From positions 72,859,601-72,923,600 of the forward strand of contig NC_088102.1 in assembly GCF_036370855.1 (NCBI RefSeq): 64,000 nucleotides of DNA, in the 5' to 3' direction. The stretch's first letter is position 1. Every line of letters starts with the position of its first letter. Shown one piece after another: positions 1-12,600 of this stretch. A program made the position numbers and the translations under genes. Source of the DNA: Dromaius novaehollandiae (taxonomy: Eukaryota; Chordata; Aves; Casuariiformes; Dromaiidae). The notes below the pieces were generated by a model. That model did not search any database. It saw nothing but the letters and a program-made list of their open reading frames with translations, and had not been told where the DNA came from.

Positions 1-3000
1 GGGACAATGCTTTTCATAACTTTGTTTCTACATTTTCTGAGTTGTTGTCTGAGGTTTTACTTTAGTACAATAAACTTGATTTATTATTTGCTCTAGTTTC
101 TCTGTCCAAGGATGAGGGTAGCCTTTACTGTGGGATAGCTTATCTCAATGCTTCATATATTGCATGCAGATCACTTGCATGGGGCATCATGTTTTCACAG
201 ATGTGTCTTTCTCATGGACAGCTTCCAGGCTACAAGTTACCATGTTGACAATTTGCCTAGGAGTAAGAAGGGGTTTTATCTCCTGAGGCCATGATCAACT
301 TGGTCTGTGAGCAGTCTTTCAAGGTACTGCCTGAGCAGATTTGGATAATCCCAGGATGTCATGGTCATCCCTCAGGTGTTGACAACATAGAAAACCTCCG
401 TGCTTCTGGCCAGACCCTGTATCCAGACAGGCCTGACTCATTTGATGGCTCTTGCATGCTCACCACTGGCCAGAACTTCTCCCACCATGACTTCTCTTAC
501 TTAGATATGTCAGGGCATGCAAAGTTCATTCTCCAGTAAGTAAACTGCACTTCAACTTGCTAGTACTTTCTGCTTCCAGGGTTCATTGAGGCAGGAATTT
601 AGTCATCTCAGTCTGGGAGTCATCTTAGCTAATTTTAGGTGCCTATAATGTAGGCTTTTAGGTCTGAGTAAGTCACCATCGACTCCTGTTATGAAGAGAA
701 TGAGGCATTTGGGGAATTTGATTCATGTGATCTATTTTAAACTTCTATTTCAGGATGAGATGAATTGTTCTGGAAAAATGCATAGTTTTCTCCATTTGCT
801 CCTAGGCAGCTAAGGGTGATTAGCTGCAGGTCTACATGGCAAATATGGATTTTTGTTCAGAGCGATCACAGTGAGGGCACGTTCTAAAGAGTTAATTTCA
901 GCTTAGGGGGGAAAGCTTCAGTTCATAATGCTGAAGGTATATATGTCCACTCTGAAGTTAATATTTCATGCTAGTGGGTAGAACCTAGGAAAATCTTTCT
1001 AATAAATCCCATTGCCTACAGGATTTTCTCCTACGCCTGCTCAGGATCCCCAAAGAATTAACAGCAGCATTTTTAGGCTAACCCTGATAGCTGTAGAGCA
1101 AGGAAGCTACTGTGGGCACCCCTGGAAATGTACTTGGCCATGTCCAGTCTGTAGTTATTGCCAAGGGGAGCATCATTTCCCCCCATCTGTGCATTGCAAA
1201 TGCACTGCTACTCTTCTGCTTCTGCAGTATGTCCGCTTCTCCTGCATTTCTCTTGAAATCAGCATTTTGGTGTTTACATCTAGTGAGCGCAGGGCCTATT
1301 AAGGTGAAGAGAAAGCTTCATACTTTGAGGATTAGCTCTGCATGCAGCTGGTCTGTGCTTGCTTTCTCTCTGTCCACCATCCCTGGTCTCTCCCTCTTTC
1401 TTCTCTTCTGCAACAGACAGCTGTGCTGTGTTCCAGGATAACTAAAAGTGCACCCATGCCAAGCTGTCTTGTCTCAGGACTTCTTTAAGTTATAGTTACT
1501 GGATGGGGGAGAGACAGACCCTGTGCACCTCAGAAAACGGTGTAGGTACATGCTTAGGGCAGGCAGTTTGGGGGCAGGATGAATGCTTTTAGCAGATTGC
1601 TTTAATAGCTTATGGGATGAGTATCAGTCCCAAAGTCTTCTGCTTGCAAGGTGCAAGTGTACTTTGGGCACTTCAGAGAACCACAATGGGGCTCAATACT
1701 GATGCATGTGAAGAGAGCCAGCAGAAGTCACCCTAGCTTTGGGTTGTTTTCAGGGGTCCTGGAGTGTAGCACAGCCAAAATAACAAACCAGGAATTGTGT
1801 GTTCTGGCCCACATGGGAGAGCAGAGATGTATCTGTGAGAAGTTTTCAGGCATGGTCTCGAAGTTGGCACATGCAAGACCTGACTGTGGCTTCAAAAGGA
1901 GGGTGTTGATTAACAAATTGCAAGAGTTATTTTGGGGGGCTGATGAACCACAGGTACTGTCTTTGGAGGAAGCTTGTTTTGGTAGATCCAAGCAAGCATC
2001 TTTAGGCCGGCAGCAGGTAACAAAGAGATGACATGAGCTTCTGCTTACTTGTGCCTCACTGTATGTCCTGAGAAGCCATGTTCACAGAGGTGATGCTGCA
2101 CCAACACTCAGTAGGGGCAAAGTGATCCAAAGGACATAACACCACAACTGATTTATGCAGGAGCAAGTCTGACAATCTCATGAATGAGAAAGAGAAGAAA
2201 AATGAGGAGGAAAAAACACAGAAGTAGAAGCTTATAAGCATGGGGGATATGGAAGAACTGGGTTTGCTAGATGTTTTGGAGTCCTTCAAAAATCACGCCC
2301 AAATAAAAGTGAGAATGTGAAACTAGCTGTTAAATAATCATCTATAATTCAGCTGAGCACAGATGCTTTTTGCATGCAAGAAAGTTTCTGGAATGAACAG
2401 AAATGCAAAATGGATGAAAGCAGCGTCTCAGCTATGCTTTTTCTTTGATATAAAGGTCACTAAGGTAAGATACTAATTCTTGAAGAAAGGCTGATATTTT
2501 GTATGGATGTTGTCCCTAGAAGATCTAACTGCAAATGCCAGAATTGTTTTTTCTTTTTCTTTTAAAAGCAATAAAAGATAATTTTCATCCCATTAATCTG
2601 GCTTTGACTCTCACAGAAGACCCAGATACAACTCCCTAATTTTTTAATAACAGGATATCTTATTTAATGTTAAAACATATTGTAGCAGACAGGTTCATGA
2701 ATGGTTTTCCCTCCCCTTCTTCCATTCCTCCCTGACTAGCATGTACAAAAATTCTCCAAATCCTAAATCTATTTCCTAATCCTTGAATCTTTATTTCTTG
2801 AATCGATTCTTTTTAATTCTCTATGATTCCAAGAGATAAATTGTACCCAAAAAGAAGTAGGAAAAACACCCTAATTTACACCTTATTTGATGAAAGTAAT
2901 TGTGTTTACTTAGTATTAGTATATGTCTCCTCCTTAAGGAGCTATTTCCAAAATCATGAACTCCCAGGAGAAATTTCTGCATGACACAATTAGGAAGTTA

Positions 3001-4913
3001 CAGGTAAAACCCTTGGTATTGTAATAAAAGGATCATATAAACAGTGTTTTTTCTTGGTCAGGAATTGATGCCCTTCATGACTGGCAAATCATTCTTGCTT
3101 TTACCATAAACACTTGGAGAAGAAGGGACTTATTTCCCACATCACATTTTGGTCTAGGAGACATCAAGCATCGCCTGTGTGTCTCTGATAAGTTGAAAAG
3201 GCCCCTGAAATGTGAGCAAACAGGTGAGTTGGGGAGTACCCCTCAATTTTAGCCTAAAGCATGTCATGAAGAGCTGGTCTGTTATAAAGGGCGTACTTCA
3301 GATAGGAACCTGTTTGCACATGAAACAGGCACCCAAGGTTAGGATATGTCGTGCTAAAGCCAGGTACGTTGGCACTGCCAGAGGTTATCATCCCCAGAAT
3401 CTTAGCCGATTATTTTAATTAAGATTCCTGGGAGTCAAAGTTATTTTCTAGTGACTGGTGAGGTCAGCTGATTTAGACAAGGTGATGAAATGGCTCTGCA
3501 AAACACTGGTGGTCTAAGATGCATTAAATAGCCAGCAGCTACTTAGCAGACACTTAATGACCAGGAACTTTACACTGCCTTTACATTCTCTGTGTTGAGA
3601 ATTATCTGTATGATCACTCATATCTATCTCATTTTGTTAATATTTACAAAGCAGGTTAATATGACAAGGTGGGGAGGGAGCACAGAAGAAAACTAAATAG
3701 AAAGTGTGTGATATATTTGTTTCTCATTGGGTGCCTTTTTACCATGTCGGAAAAAGCATGCTGTCTTGCTCTTGAGCTCTTTTTTATCTCACACTTTTTA
3801 TACGAAGCAGAGTAAGAGGACTGGCATTGTATGGCCTGGCAGATTTCTGCTGCTTGCTGTATTTTGAACATCACTGCATGGAAACCTTCATGGTGGGCTA
3901 TTTGGCAAACTTCAAATTGTTTTAGAGTGGTGTGAAAGTTTTTGTAACTGGCTTGAATCCTGGAATGAAATATAGACTTTGTGAAGTCTCAGTTTCACAA
4001 AATCCAGATTTAAGGGAGACTTCTGTGCAGGTCAGATAAGGGCATATGTGTTACATTTTCCATAGATTATTGCATGCAGAATGGTCCTTTACAATGACAT
4101 AATTCAATATCTTGTGTAACACAATTCACAGACCCTCACTGAGGGCGTTCTGTAACTAGTTCTAAGTTCTGTTTTAAAAAGACATAGGCTTTTGTCATTC
4201 TTTTTCTAAATTATGTTATCAGTATCTTACTCCCCCTGTTTAGTAATGGAACTGTAGCATTATTGGGGTATCCATTGGCACTGATCTTTTACAATTCTTT
4301 TCATTGTCTTTCTCAATTCAGTGGCTTCACAAGAATGATACAAATATCACCATGTTTAAAAGGACGTTACACTTCCACAAAATCTCCTGGTTCAGACTTG
4401 ATTTCAAAGTTGCTCCCACCTTCTTCATCGTAAGGAAGGGAAGAAATGAGAATTTTATTCTAACTTTCCTAAAGATAGTTCCCTAAAAAAATCTCTCTCT
4501 CTCTCACCAGTGCTTTGCCTCTTTCTATCTTCTCAGGCAAGTTTTTTTAAAAAATACAGACTTAGTTTTCTAAAGCCAGAAGAAATTGCTGTGGTCATTT
4601 CTTTGGATTTGGTAAGTAACAAGCTTCATAGCTTTTTCAGGAGATGGAACAAGTCCTCCTATTGGGAAGTGACATTATCAAACTAAATTAGTAGTGACTG
4701 GAAGAGAATACTACTGTTGGAAATACATTCCATCATGCACCTTGTTTTCCCTGAAATGTGTTTTGAGACAAACCTTCAATATGTTGTTCTACAGTTCCTG
4801 CCTCTGAGCTTTGTGCTTCCTAATAAAAAAGACCTGTATTTATCTACCATTTATATAGGGGGGGGAAGGAATATGCTGACTTTGTGTTTCTCTATATCTC
4901 TGCTTTCATACAG
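1..4913. other. Intergenic and upstream DNA, no gene seen
   Basis: AT-rich DNA left of the first receptor. No reading frame here shows a recognisable protein family; the longest, about 126 codons at 1651-2031, has no domain or compositional support. A short CT tract lies near 4491-4507. The last bases form a pyrimidine-rich tract ending in CAG at 4911-4913, which looks like the splice acceptor for the coding exon of the receptor at 4930. I see no tRNA, rRNA or recognisable transposon. Confidence 0.6.
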
Positions 4914-4929
4914 CAACTGTGTTATGATG

Positions 4930-5871
4930 ATGGACAAAGGAAATCACACCCTCTTTGCTGAATTTGTTCTCTCTGGATTCTCAGAGCATCTGAATGTCCA
5001 GGCCATCCTCTTTATGGTGTTTCTAGTCATCTATGTGATCACTCTATTAGGGAATCTGGGGATGATTGTGTTAATCCGAATAGATTCTCGGCTTCACACC
5101 CCAATGTACTTCTTCCTAAGCTGCTTATCCTTCTTAGACATCTGCTATTCTTCCTCAATCACCCCCAGATTGCTCAAAGATCTTGTAGCAAAGAGGAAAG
5201 TAATTTCTTACTCTGCATACCTTACACAATTTTATTTCTACGCTACCTTCGCCACCGCTGAATGCTGCCTCCTGGCTGTTATGGCATATGATCGCTACAT
5301 GGCCATCTGTAGCCCATCGCTCTATGAAGTCTCCATGTCCAGCAGAGTGTGTGCCCTGCTGGTAGCTGGCTCATATATTGCTGGGCTTGTGAATGCCACC
5401 ATCCATACAGGGTTTGCATTTCGACTGTCCTTCTGTGGTCCTAATGTCATCAAGCATTTTTATTGCAAGGGGCCCCCACTTTATGCCATTTCTTGCACGG
5501 ACCCAACCATCAATGAGGTTATGATGTTTGTTGTGGTTGGCTTCAATTTGTTGATCACCAGCCTGATCATTCTTCTCTCCTACACTTACATCTTGGCCAC
5601 CATCCTGAGAATGCACTTGGCTGTGGGCAGGTACAAAACCTTCTCCACATGTGGTTCACATCTGACTGCTGTGACTCTTTTCTATGGATCTGCTGCGTTT
5701 ATGTACTCACAGCCTCATGCCAGGCATTCCCAGCACCTTCACAAAGTGGCCTCTGTGTTTTACACCGTGGTGACCCCCATGCTGAACCCCCTCATCTATA
5801 GCCTGAGGAACAAGGGGGTGAAGGATGCCCTTGTGACAGTGATAGACAGGAAACATTCATCTGAAAGATAA
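4930..5871 (+). CDS. Olfactory receptor, class II (OR5/8-like), intact frame but lacks Cys97
   Basis: Single-exon odorant receptor of 313 residues, the usual family length. The frame opens far upstream, but I place the start at the third of three consecutive ATGs (4924, 4927, 4930), giving MDKGNHT with an N-glycosylation site at Asn5. A splice acceptor ends at 4913. Visible motifs are [12 protein letters not shown] (TM1/ICL1), [10 protein letters not shown] (TM2), [10 protein letters not shown] with Asp121-Arg122-Tyr123, SY in TM5, TFSTCGSHL (TM6) and [12 protein letters not shown] (TM7). The TM3 cysteine expected at residue 97, which normally pairs with Cys179, is tyrosine (TAC, 5218-5220); Cys169, Cys179 and Cys189 are present. 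HFYCKGPP in ECL2 resembles HFYCEGPP in the decayed copy 3 kb downstream, so the two are probably duplicates. Coding potential is clear. Whether it folds normally without the disulfide is open. Confidence 0.9.
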   Translation: MDKGNHTLFAEFVLSGFSEHLNVQAILFMVFLVIYVITLLGNLGMIVLIRIDSRLHTPMYFFLSCLSFLDICYSSSITPRLLKDLVAKRKVISYSAYLTQFYFYATFATAECCLLAVMAYDRYMAICSPSLYEVSMSSRVCALLVAGSYIAGLVNATIHTGFAFRLSFCGPNVIKHFYCKGPPLYAISCTDPTINEVMMFVVVGFNLLITSLIILLSYTYILATILRMHLAVGRYKTFSTCGSHLTAVTLFYGSAAFMYSQPHARHSQHLHKVASVFYTVVTPMLNPLIYSLRNKGVKDALVTVIDRKHSSER

Positions 5872-8720
5872 TTCTTCCTGATGCTTCAGAAGAATTGAGA
5901 AGTCTCTTTAGAAACATTTATACTCTCCGGTATCTGTAGTACTATGGTATGAAAACAGTGCTCTCCTGTGAACAAGTGGTGAGCAACTGGACACATGTAT
6001 TGGGAAATTTCTGCGTTGTTCTTAAACATTTGGTCATTAACTGCTCTTGGATGAAAGTGTTTATTGACCTGTCTCAGTCAGGTATGCATTTGTCATTCTT
6101 TGCTTTGTGTTTACAGTCTTATATTAGTAATTCCAGGAATTTTGCCCTTTTGACCACTTGTGGTTTGAGAATACATTAGCGCTGTATCTTGAGTAATGAC
6201 AATTAATGATAGCTATTGCTGTCAGTGTGAAAATAACTATCAGAGCTCCTTTCGTATCAAGAAATGGGCAGATTTCTGGTGAACACATCAAAGTGTTTAC
6301 AGCTCATTGATCATGAAACTTGATAATCTAACCAGAAGATCATGGTTCAGTTCCCAGAAGTGTCACAGACTCCTTATGTGACATGAGGTAAGTTGCTTAG
6401 GCCCAAGTTTGCCCCATCTAAGTAAAGTGCCTCCTAGGTTCTCTTTCTAATCAGTAGGAAAAAAAATGTCTAGGACTGATTGAACTCATAAGACATTCTT
6501 TGTCTTCTGAAATGCCTATCTCCTTCCATAGACTATAGGGGGAACTTGGACTGCCCATGTTGTTAAACTGGGCACCATCTTTTCACGTTAAAGGCAGGTT
6601 GGATGAATCTAGGGTGAAAGAGACAACCTATTCAACTCCAGCTTGAATACATATAAATGCATGTGTATAAACATATGCACGCATGTGCGCGCACACACAC
6701 ATTTATTTATAAAATATACAATATAATATGCTTGTGTGTATATGTATATACATCATGCATATTTATTTAGGGTTTTGATGGGTTGTCATTTTGATTCTTG
6801 GTTCTTCTGACCTAGTTTTAAAATCTGTAGATATAAATGACAGTATGTGCATTTATAGATACATAATGCAATTTTATGTATATAAATTGGGACTTAGGCA
6901 GAATGTAGATACCTTTGGTCAGGAAAGTCTTCCCCTCCCTCAAGAAATCCCTGACTCCAGGGACCAAGCAGCTTTCTGTTTTCTTAGCCTGAAAGCTCCT
7001 TAGATGCTTAAATGTAGACACTTTCATCTCAATGGCAGCTCTCTCCACAGGTTCATGTTCTCAGCTTCTTCCTACTTTTTCTATTGTTCTTTCTAACCCT
7101 AAAATGTGATGTGATATTTCCAGCCAGTATGTTACCACAAGCATTAGTAATACAAGAATGTCTCAGCTGACATGGCTTATCTCGGAACTGGAGTATGACT
7201 CTGGCCATACTCTTGTCTGGATGGCTTAATGGATTGTTCAAATGAACCTGCACAGCAGTTCACAGTTTAAGCCAATCTGGAACAAAGAACATTCTGATGT
7301 ATTGTTTAGTACAACAAAAACAGCCACCAGGATGAAAAACTATATCCGCTTAGAACAAGTTGTGACATCACTTATTAAGTGGCCAGGGTTGAGACTACAG
7401 CCTCATCAGTCAAGGTCACTGATAGTCACTTCTTGTGAATCAAAGTGTGTAATATTCACTGAGCTATTAATACAAGCTAGAGAAAAAGTCTATAAATAAA
7501 AAAGCTGCTCAAATATTTCCTTTCCCCCCCCCCCCATCTCTCCTTCCCTGACTCTATTCACATCAAGGTCACTGAAATCACTTTTGTGTGCGTTTCTGCT
7601 ATGCATTTGCCCACACAGGAATTTTGAAAGATAAAAAGGAACAAGTCTGGGGTCTCTGCATACAGGTCCTGGAAACTTTTCCTCTTGCTCAAGGGAAATC
7701 AATGAGTTCTTCAGAAAAAAATAGCTTCCCTGGCTCTCCACTGACTTTACGTACAGGCAAAACAGAAGACTTTTCCATGAATCATTTGGTCAGAGTTTGT
7801 ACTTCAACCCATTGTGTGTGTTGTCTTTGTGTCTCAGAAGAAGCAAAAGGTGCCTTTGATCACAAGACACCGGGTAAGTTCAGGAACCTTCTCCTCTAAA
7901 TTTTTACAGAAGATTTAATTATGAGGAGGAGAATTATTCCCTCCTCACACTTGTCTTAATAAAATATATATTTAAATGAGTTATTTGACTGAAGACACCC
8001 GGGAGGCACCCATGAGAGACTGACTCATATTCTTGATAGTTTTCTTCTTCTCTTCCACCGGCAACATAAACTGCATCATAGAGATGATGTGTGTTATGCT
8101 TAGCACAGATCATATTTACTCCCATAGAACAAAAATGAGAAAGCACCTGATTAGGGTTTTATTTTTGCTTATTTTGAACTATGTAATCATTTTGAAAACT
8201 ATGTTATCATTTCTCTGATTTCTTTTTTGCTAGTGTCACCTCCTCTCTCATGCATATTGTGGGTTGTGGGGGTGGAGGGGTCCATGTCACTTAACCTCAG
8301 CCATCTATAAGTTAGGCATTAGTTTGGAACAGTTTGCCAAGGCTTCCTTTCAAGTCAATAGAGGCAGAGAAGTGGATATTTCCTGTGGATGATTCATCTC
8401 ACCTCTCTTAGATAACCATACCATGATGGGATCACTCACCCTCCGATGTTGCCTTTCTCTTTGGATTAGCTGTAAAGGGAACTTGGATACCCAAGTTTTA
8501 GATGGTTAGCTGGAAGATGGGAATCCCTTTCAAGCTTTGTTAGAGAGTGTTTCTTATCACCAGTTTTCTCTGAGACCTGTGTTTTTCTAGCCTTAGAAAA
8601 AGCATTGTTTCCCAGTTTCTTATATCTATTCCTAATCACAAAAAAGGACAAAGTGCAGAGATTCTTGATGATTTGTTTCCAACTGTATCTTTGTCTTCAC
8701 AGTTATTGGATGATATATCA
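5872..8720. other. Intergenic DNA between the first receptor pair
   Basis: No coding family is recognisable. It holds a short alternating purine-pyrimidine stretch near 6675-6760 (CA and TA steps), a run of C at 7524-7535, and, at its right end, a pyrimidine tract with a splice acceptor ending at 8702 that belongs to the following OR pseudogene. Confidence 0.55.
7524..7535. repeat. Poly-C run (12 bases)
   Basis: Twelve consecutive C after a TTT, in otherwise AT-rich DNA. It is a simple homopolymer, likely to vary in length and to be miscounted by sequencers. Confidence 0.85.
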
Positions 8721-8806
8721 ATGCTTCAAGGAAATCACAGCCTGATCACTGAGTTCATTTTAATGGGACTGACAGACTGTCCAGATTTTCAGGTCCCCAT
8801 CTTCTC

Positions 8807-8837
<31 letters not shown>

Positions 8838-9699
8838 TTTTGTGATTTATACCATCCCCCTGTTGGGGAAATTTGGGATGATCACTCCCATCAAAAACCA
8901 GTCCCAGACTTCACATTCCCCACATACTTTTTCCTGAGCAACCTACCCTTCTTAGATATCTGCTGTTCATCCTGCATTACCCACAAAATGCTGACAGATC
9001 TATTGTCAGAGAGAAAGGTCGTTTCTTCTGTTGGATGTGTTACCACGTTTTATTTTTTTTGCAGTCTTTGCCACTACAACTATTCCAAGCTAATGCCAAA
9101 TGTATGGATGGCTGAGGTGAAGTGCCACCTCCTGGCTGTGATGGTGTATGACTGTTAGGCAGGCATCTGTAGCCTGCTGAACTATAAGGTCATTGTGTAC
9201 CAGAGGATCTCTTACTTGTATCTGGCTCCTTGGTACACACTGCCAACAGCTTTCATCTGTCTTTTTGTGGTCCAAATGTCATCAATCATTTCTACTGTGA
9301 AGGTCCTCCAATATTTAAGCTCTCCTGCTCTGATACCAGTGTCAATGACACAGTCAGGCTTGTGTTTGTTGGATTCAATATGATCACCATGAGTCTGATT
9401 ATCCTCATATCCTATGCTTATGCTCTGATTACTGTCCTGAAAATTCACTCTGAGCAGGACAAGTACCAAACCTTTCCCATCTGTGCTTCCCATCTAACTG
9501 TGGTCACCGTCTTCTATGGGAATGCTACATTTCTTTTTTTTCATGGCCTGGTTCAAAACACTTGCTGGATCAGGAAAAGGTGGTTTCTGTTTTCTACATG
9601 GTGGTGATCCACATGCTGAATCCCCTCATTTACAGCCTGAGGAACACAAAGGTGAAGGACAACCTGAGGGCACTCCTGAAGGGGAAGCTTTTTTCCTAA
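8721..9699 (+). pseudogene. Olfactory receptor pseudogene, multiply broken
   Basis: A decayed OR that keeps nearly the whole length. It opens with MLQGNHS (ATG at 8721, splice acceptor ending at 8702), continues through FILMGLTDC, TYFFLSNLPFLDIC (TM2) and HLLAVMVYD (TM3), then FHLSFCGPN, HFYCEGPP and LKLSCSD (ECL2), FNMITMSLIILISYAY (TM5) and [14 protein letters not shown] (TM6), and ends with a [11 protein letters not shown] match and TAA at 9697-9699. Lesions visible: an expanded T-rich run inside TM1 (8806-8841) that shifts the frame, about 30 extra bases within TM3 near 9080-9115, a stop in place of the DRY tyrosine (TAG at 9156-9158), a deletion between TM4 and ECL2, and a further frameshift before TM7. 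It resembles the intact receptor at 4930-5871 more than other loci here. It is not expected to make a receptor. Confidence 0.92.
8806..8841. repeat. T-rich run inside an OR pseudogene
   Basis: Three T runs broken only by single C bases, lying where TM1 of the pseudogene should be. The flanking sequence resumes receptor homology in another frame (VIYTIPLLGKFGMI), so the run replaced or expanded coding bases, probably by slippage. Confidence 0.85.
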
Positions 9700-12600
9700 A
9701 ATAAGTGTCTAAAAATAACTGGAGTACAGAGAATGGATTTACCTTTAAAATAGGCCTTCTGGAAGGCACAGAGTGTGGAATTCACATAATCTAATTTTAA
9801 TTAGGTGTAGAAAAATAGTCTTAGCTTCCTGTATAGAATATGAAGAGAAAAAAGGACCTCCAGAAGGTGTTTCCAGATGTCCAGGCAAGACAAGGTGACA
9901 GTTTCTTTCATTTGCTTATAAAAGAAGCCTAGATAACTATCTTATTTGTGTGCAACTCAACATTTTTAAGTGTCAGTGAATCAAACGTAGTTTTAAAAAT
10001 AAAAACAGAACTAACATATTGCTATGTATTTCCCTCTGTGTTAATGAGCTCTAAGGCTTACCCTTAAATATAATTGATAATGATTTTCAAAAGCAGTTTT
10101 GAATGATTTGCTTGCAATGAATCCCATTTTGCACACAGCTTTTTTTTTCTTGAACCAGTCAACTTCTTATGCAAGTGGCAGTTTCACTGTTTGTGACAAT
10201 TCCTTATCATTTTGTGATACTTAGAGTCTTTCCTAAAATTCCAGCTTCTGAAACCAATAATTAACAACAATAATAATAATTGTTAATACCAAATCAATAT
10301 TTTAACCAACCAATTAATTAACAATTCAATTAAATTAAATAATAATTAATAATAATTAATCATGCTGTCCTACAAGGCAAGGCATGGTAGTTGTGTGCTG
10401 CGGGGGACTTGAGGCAGAATGTGTAGGGAAATAAAGAAAATAGGAGTGTTAGTAGCATTGCTTTTTGACTACGATGTGCCACTTGCAACACAGCAGAAGA
10501 CATCAGCATGCAATCATATCTCCCTCATGTCACTCTGCAGTGATGGTTGAGGCATCACCCCATGCTCACGTGCTGCCTTGCACTGACAGAGAACTGTTCA
10601 AACAGCTTCTAGAAAAACCAGTCCCTCCTATACCAGCAGGGGTAGAGAGGTTCACCACCATCCTCACATAGGTTGAGGAAGGCAGGAACATAGGTGCACC
10701 AACTGGTTCTGCAACCTCTTCTCCCCACCAGGGCTTTGACTGCTTACAAGGCCAACTCTGATATGGTGCAGCTGTGTGACCTTGGATCAGGCTGCTAGGA
10801 AAAGATTTGTGCAAAATCTTGGTGGGGGTCTCCTCCCTCTCTCTTTGCTTGAGAGCTGCATTTAAGCTCAGCTGCCTGCTCTGGCCCTTATGTGAGCTGT
10901 GTTGCAGCTGTGCCTGATCAGGTATGCTGCTGGTCTGCATCCAGATCTGATTTCCTGGCTGACCCTGGTTACTATTACTGGACCTGCTCTTCTTCTTTGA
11001 GCCCTCTGGTACTGCCCCATTGCTGGTGTGGTCCCTTCCCTATGTGCCTTGCTGTCAGATGCTTGGTCAACTGATGATAAGAGATATATAGCTTTGTTTT
11101 CCTTCAGACTCTTGCAACAACTTCTGTACCAGCAGAGCAGCAACTCCTGTGATAACAGAATGGAGGACTGGAGAGGTGTGGAAGAGTGAGTCTGAGGCGC
11201 CTTAAAAACTGGTCCCTTAAGTTAGTCATATGTTAGCATACAGACCCTTCAGCTCTGTGGTTACTGACTTCAGGCCCTGCACTAGCTGTGGCAAACTCAC
11301 TTGAGAAGAGTTCATAGCCATTAACAAAGAAGAAAGTTTCTTTCTTGTTAGTTTCTGCTAATTAGTCCCCCATGGCTTGTTAAGAAGAGTGAGTAAGTTG
11401 CCTACAAGCTCACTAAGAAGGTTTCAGGATCATCAGGATAATTCCTTTACAAAACTCAGAAGGACTTGTTAAGCAGATGCCTCCTGGAAGGGTGGCTGGT
11501 CCCCAAAGTGCATTTCTTGCTCTGGGAGGAGGGCAGTGTCATTTGTGATGGCGGCAGATTTAACCTCGTATATGATGAGAACTTTGTGTTCAGGCCATCT
11601 GAAAGGCTTTCTGTGGGTCCAGCTACAACTGTTACCACTGTTCACACTGGTACAAGCCTATTCATTCAGTCTCATTAAAGAATAAAGGCTTCCCTGTTTT
11701 CATGACATGTACAGTTAACAAGCTTTTGCTGTTTCTCACTAACTGGACAACTTGTTCTTGCCTGCTTTTCACTAATGGAAAGAAAATAAAAAAAAAAATA
11801 GTTCAAAAGCCCTTTAAATACTGTGGAAGTTAGGGTTAGTCTAGAAAGAGGTGGTATTTGCTCCTGGATATACTTCCCCTTTTTCTGATTTGCCCTGCAC
11901 TGAGTACAAGGGAGGATTTTGAATTTGTCTTTGTTCATACCCAGTAAAGGCTTCATCTGCTTCAGCTACTCCCAGGGAGCCTGTGGTATATGCAGGTATG
12001 CCCAGCAAGTCACCAAATCCAGACTTAATGTACCTAGGCTTGCTTGGCTGACAGAAGTCAAGGCTTACTAACGCTAGCTGCTGCAGTAGCTAGCTGGATC
12101 GTCTTGATTGGGTAAGGAAAGCATCCTGGTGAGAGCACCTGCCATCATAGTGTATCTCTGTCAAGGCTGCAAAGAACAGCTCTCCTGCAAAAGAGGCAGC
12201 AAGACATAACCCAGCAAGGTCGGTGCTTGTTCTGTGCCAGCTGTCATGCTCAGATTTTTCACTTAGCCATCTTTGCACACAGCAGTGAGGGCAGCAATTT
12301 GACATATGATCTGCCATCAAGGGATGAGGATCTGCCCAGAAACCCAAGCATGGGGTAGCCTTGTTTCACTCCACAAGCTAAGCCACGAGTGGGAGTCCCA
12401 GCAAAGAGAGTAAAAATGTTTTTAGTGAGGTTGATGTTTCCTGATCCTGCTTGAGTTGGATTGCAGTGATAGGCAGGCAGTGGTTATTTCAGCACTCCTG
12501 CCTACAAGTAGAAGTGTGGAGAAAACAGTAGCTGGCCAATGAATCTGTATCATGGATATCATTCACTATCAGTTGCCCTAGGCAATGGAAACTAGAAGTA

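Noticed and set aside
1651-2031. A 126-codon open frame
   Set aside because: No family signature, unremarkable composition, and frames of this length are expected by chance over 64 kb.
4717-4929. N-terminal extension of 71 residues on the first OR
   Set aside because: The extended frame starts with a non-ATG codon and crosses a good splice acceptor ending at 4913. OR homology starts with MDKGNHT at 4930.
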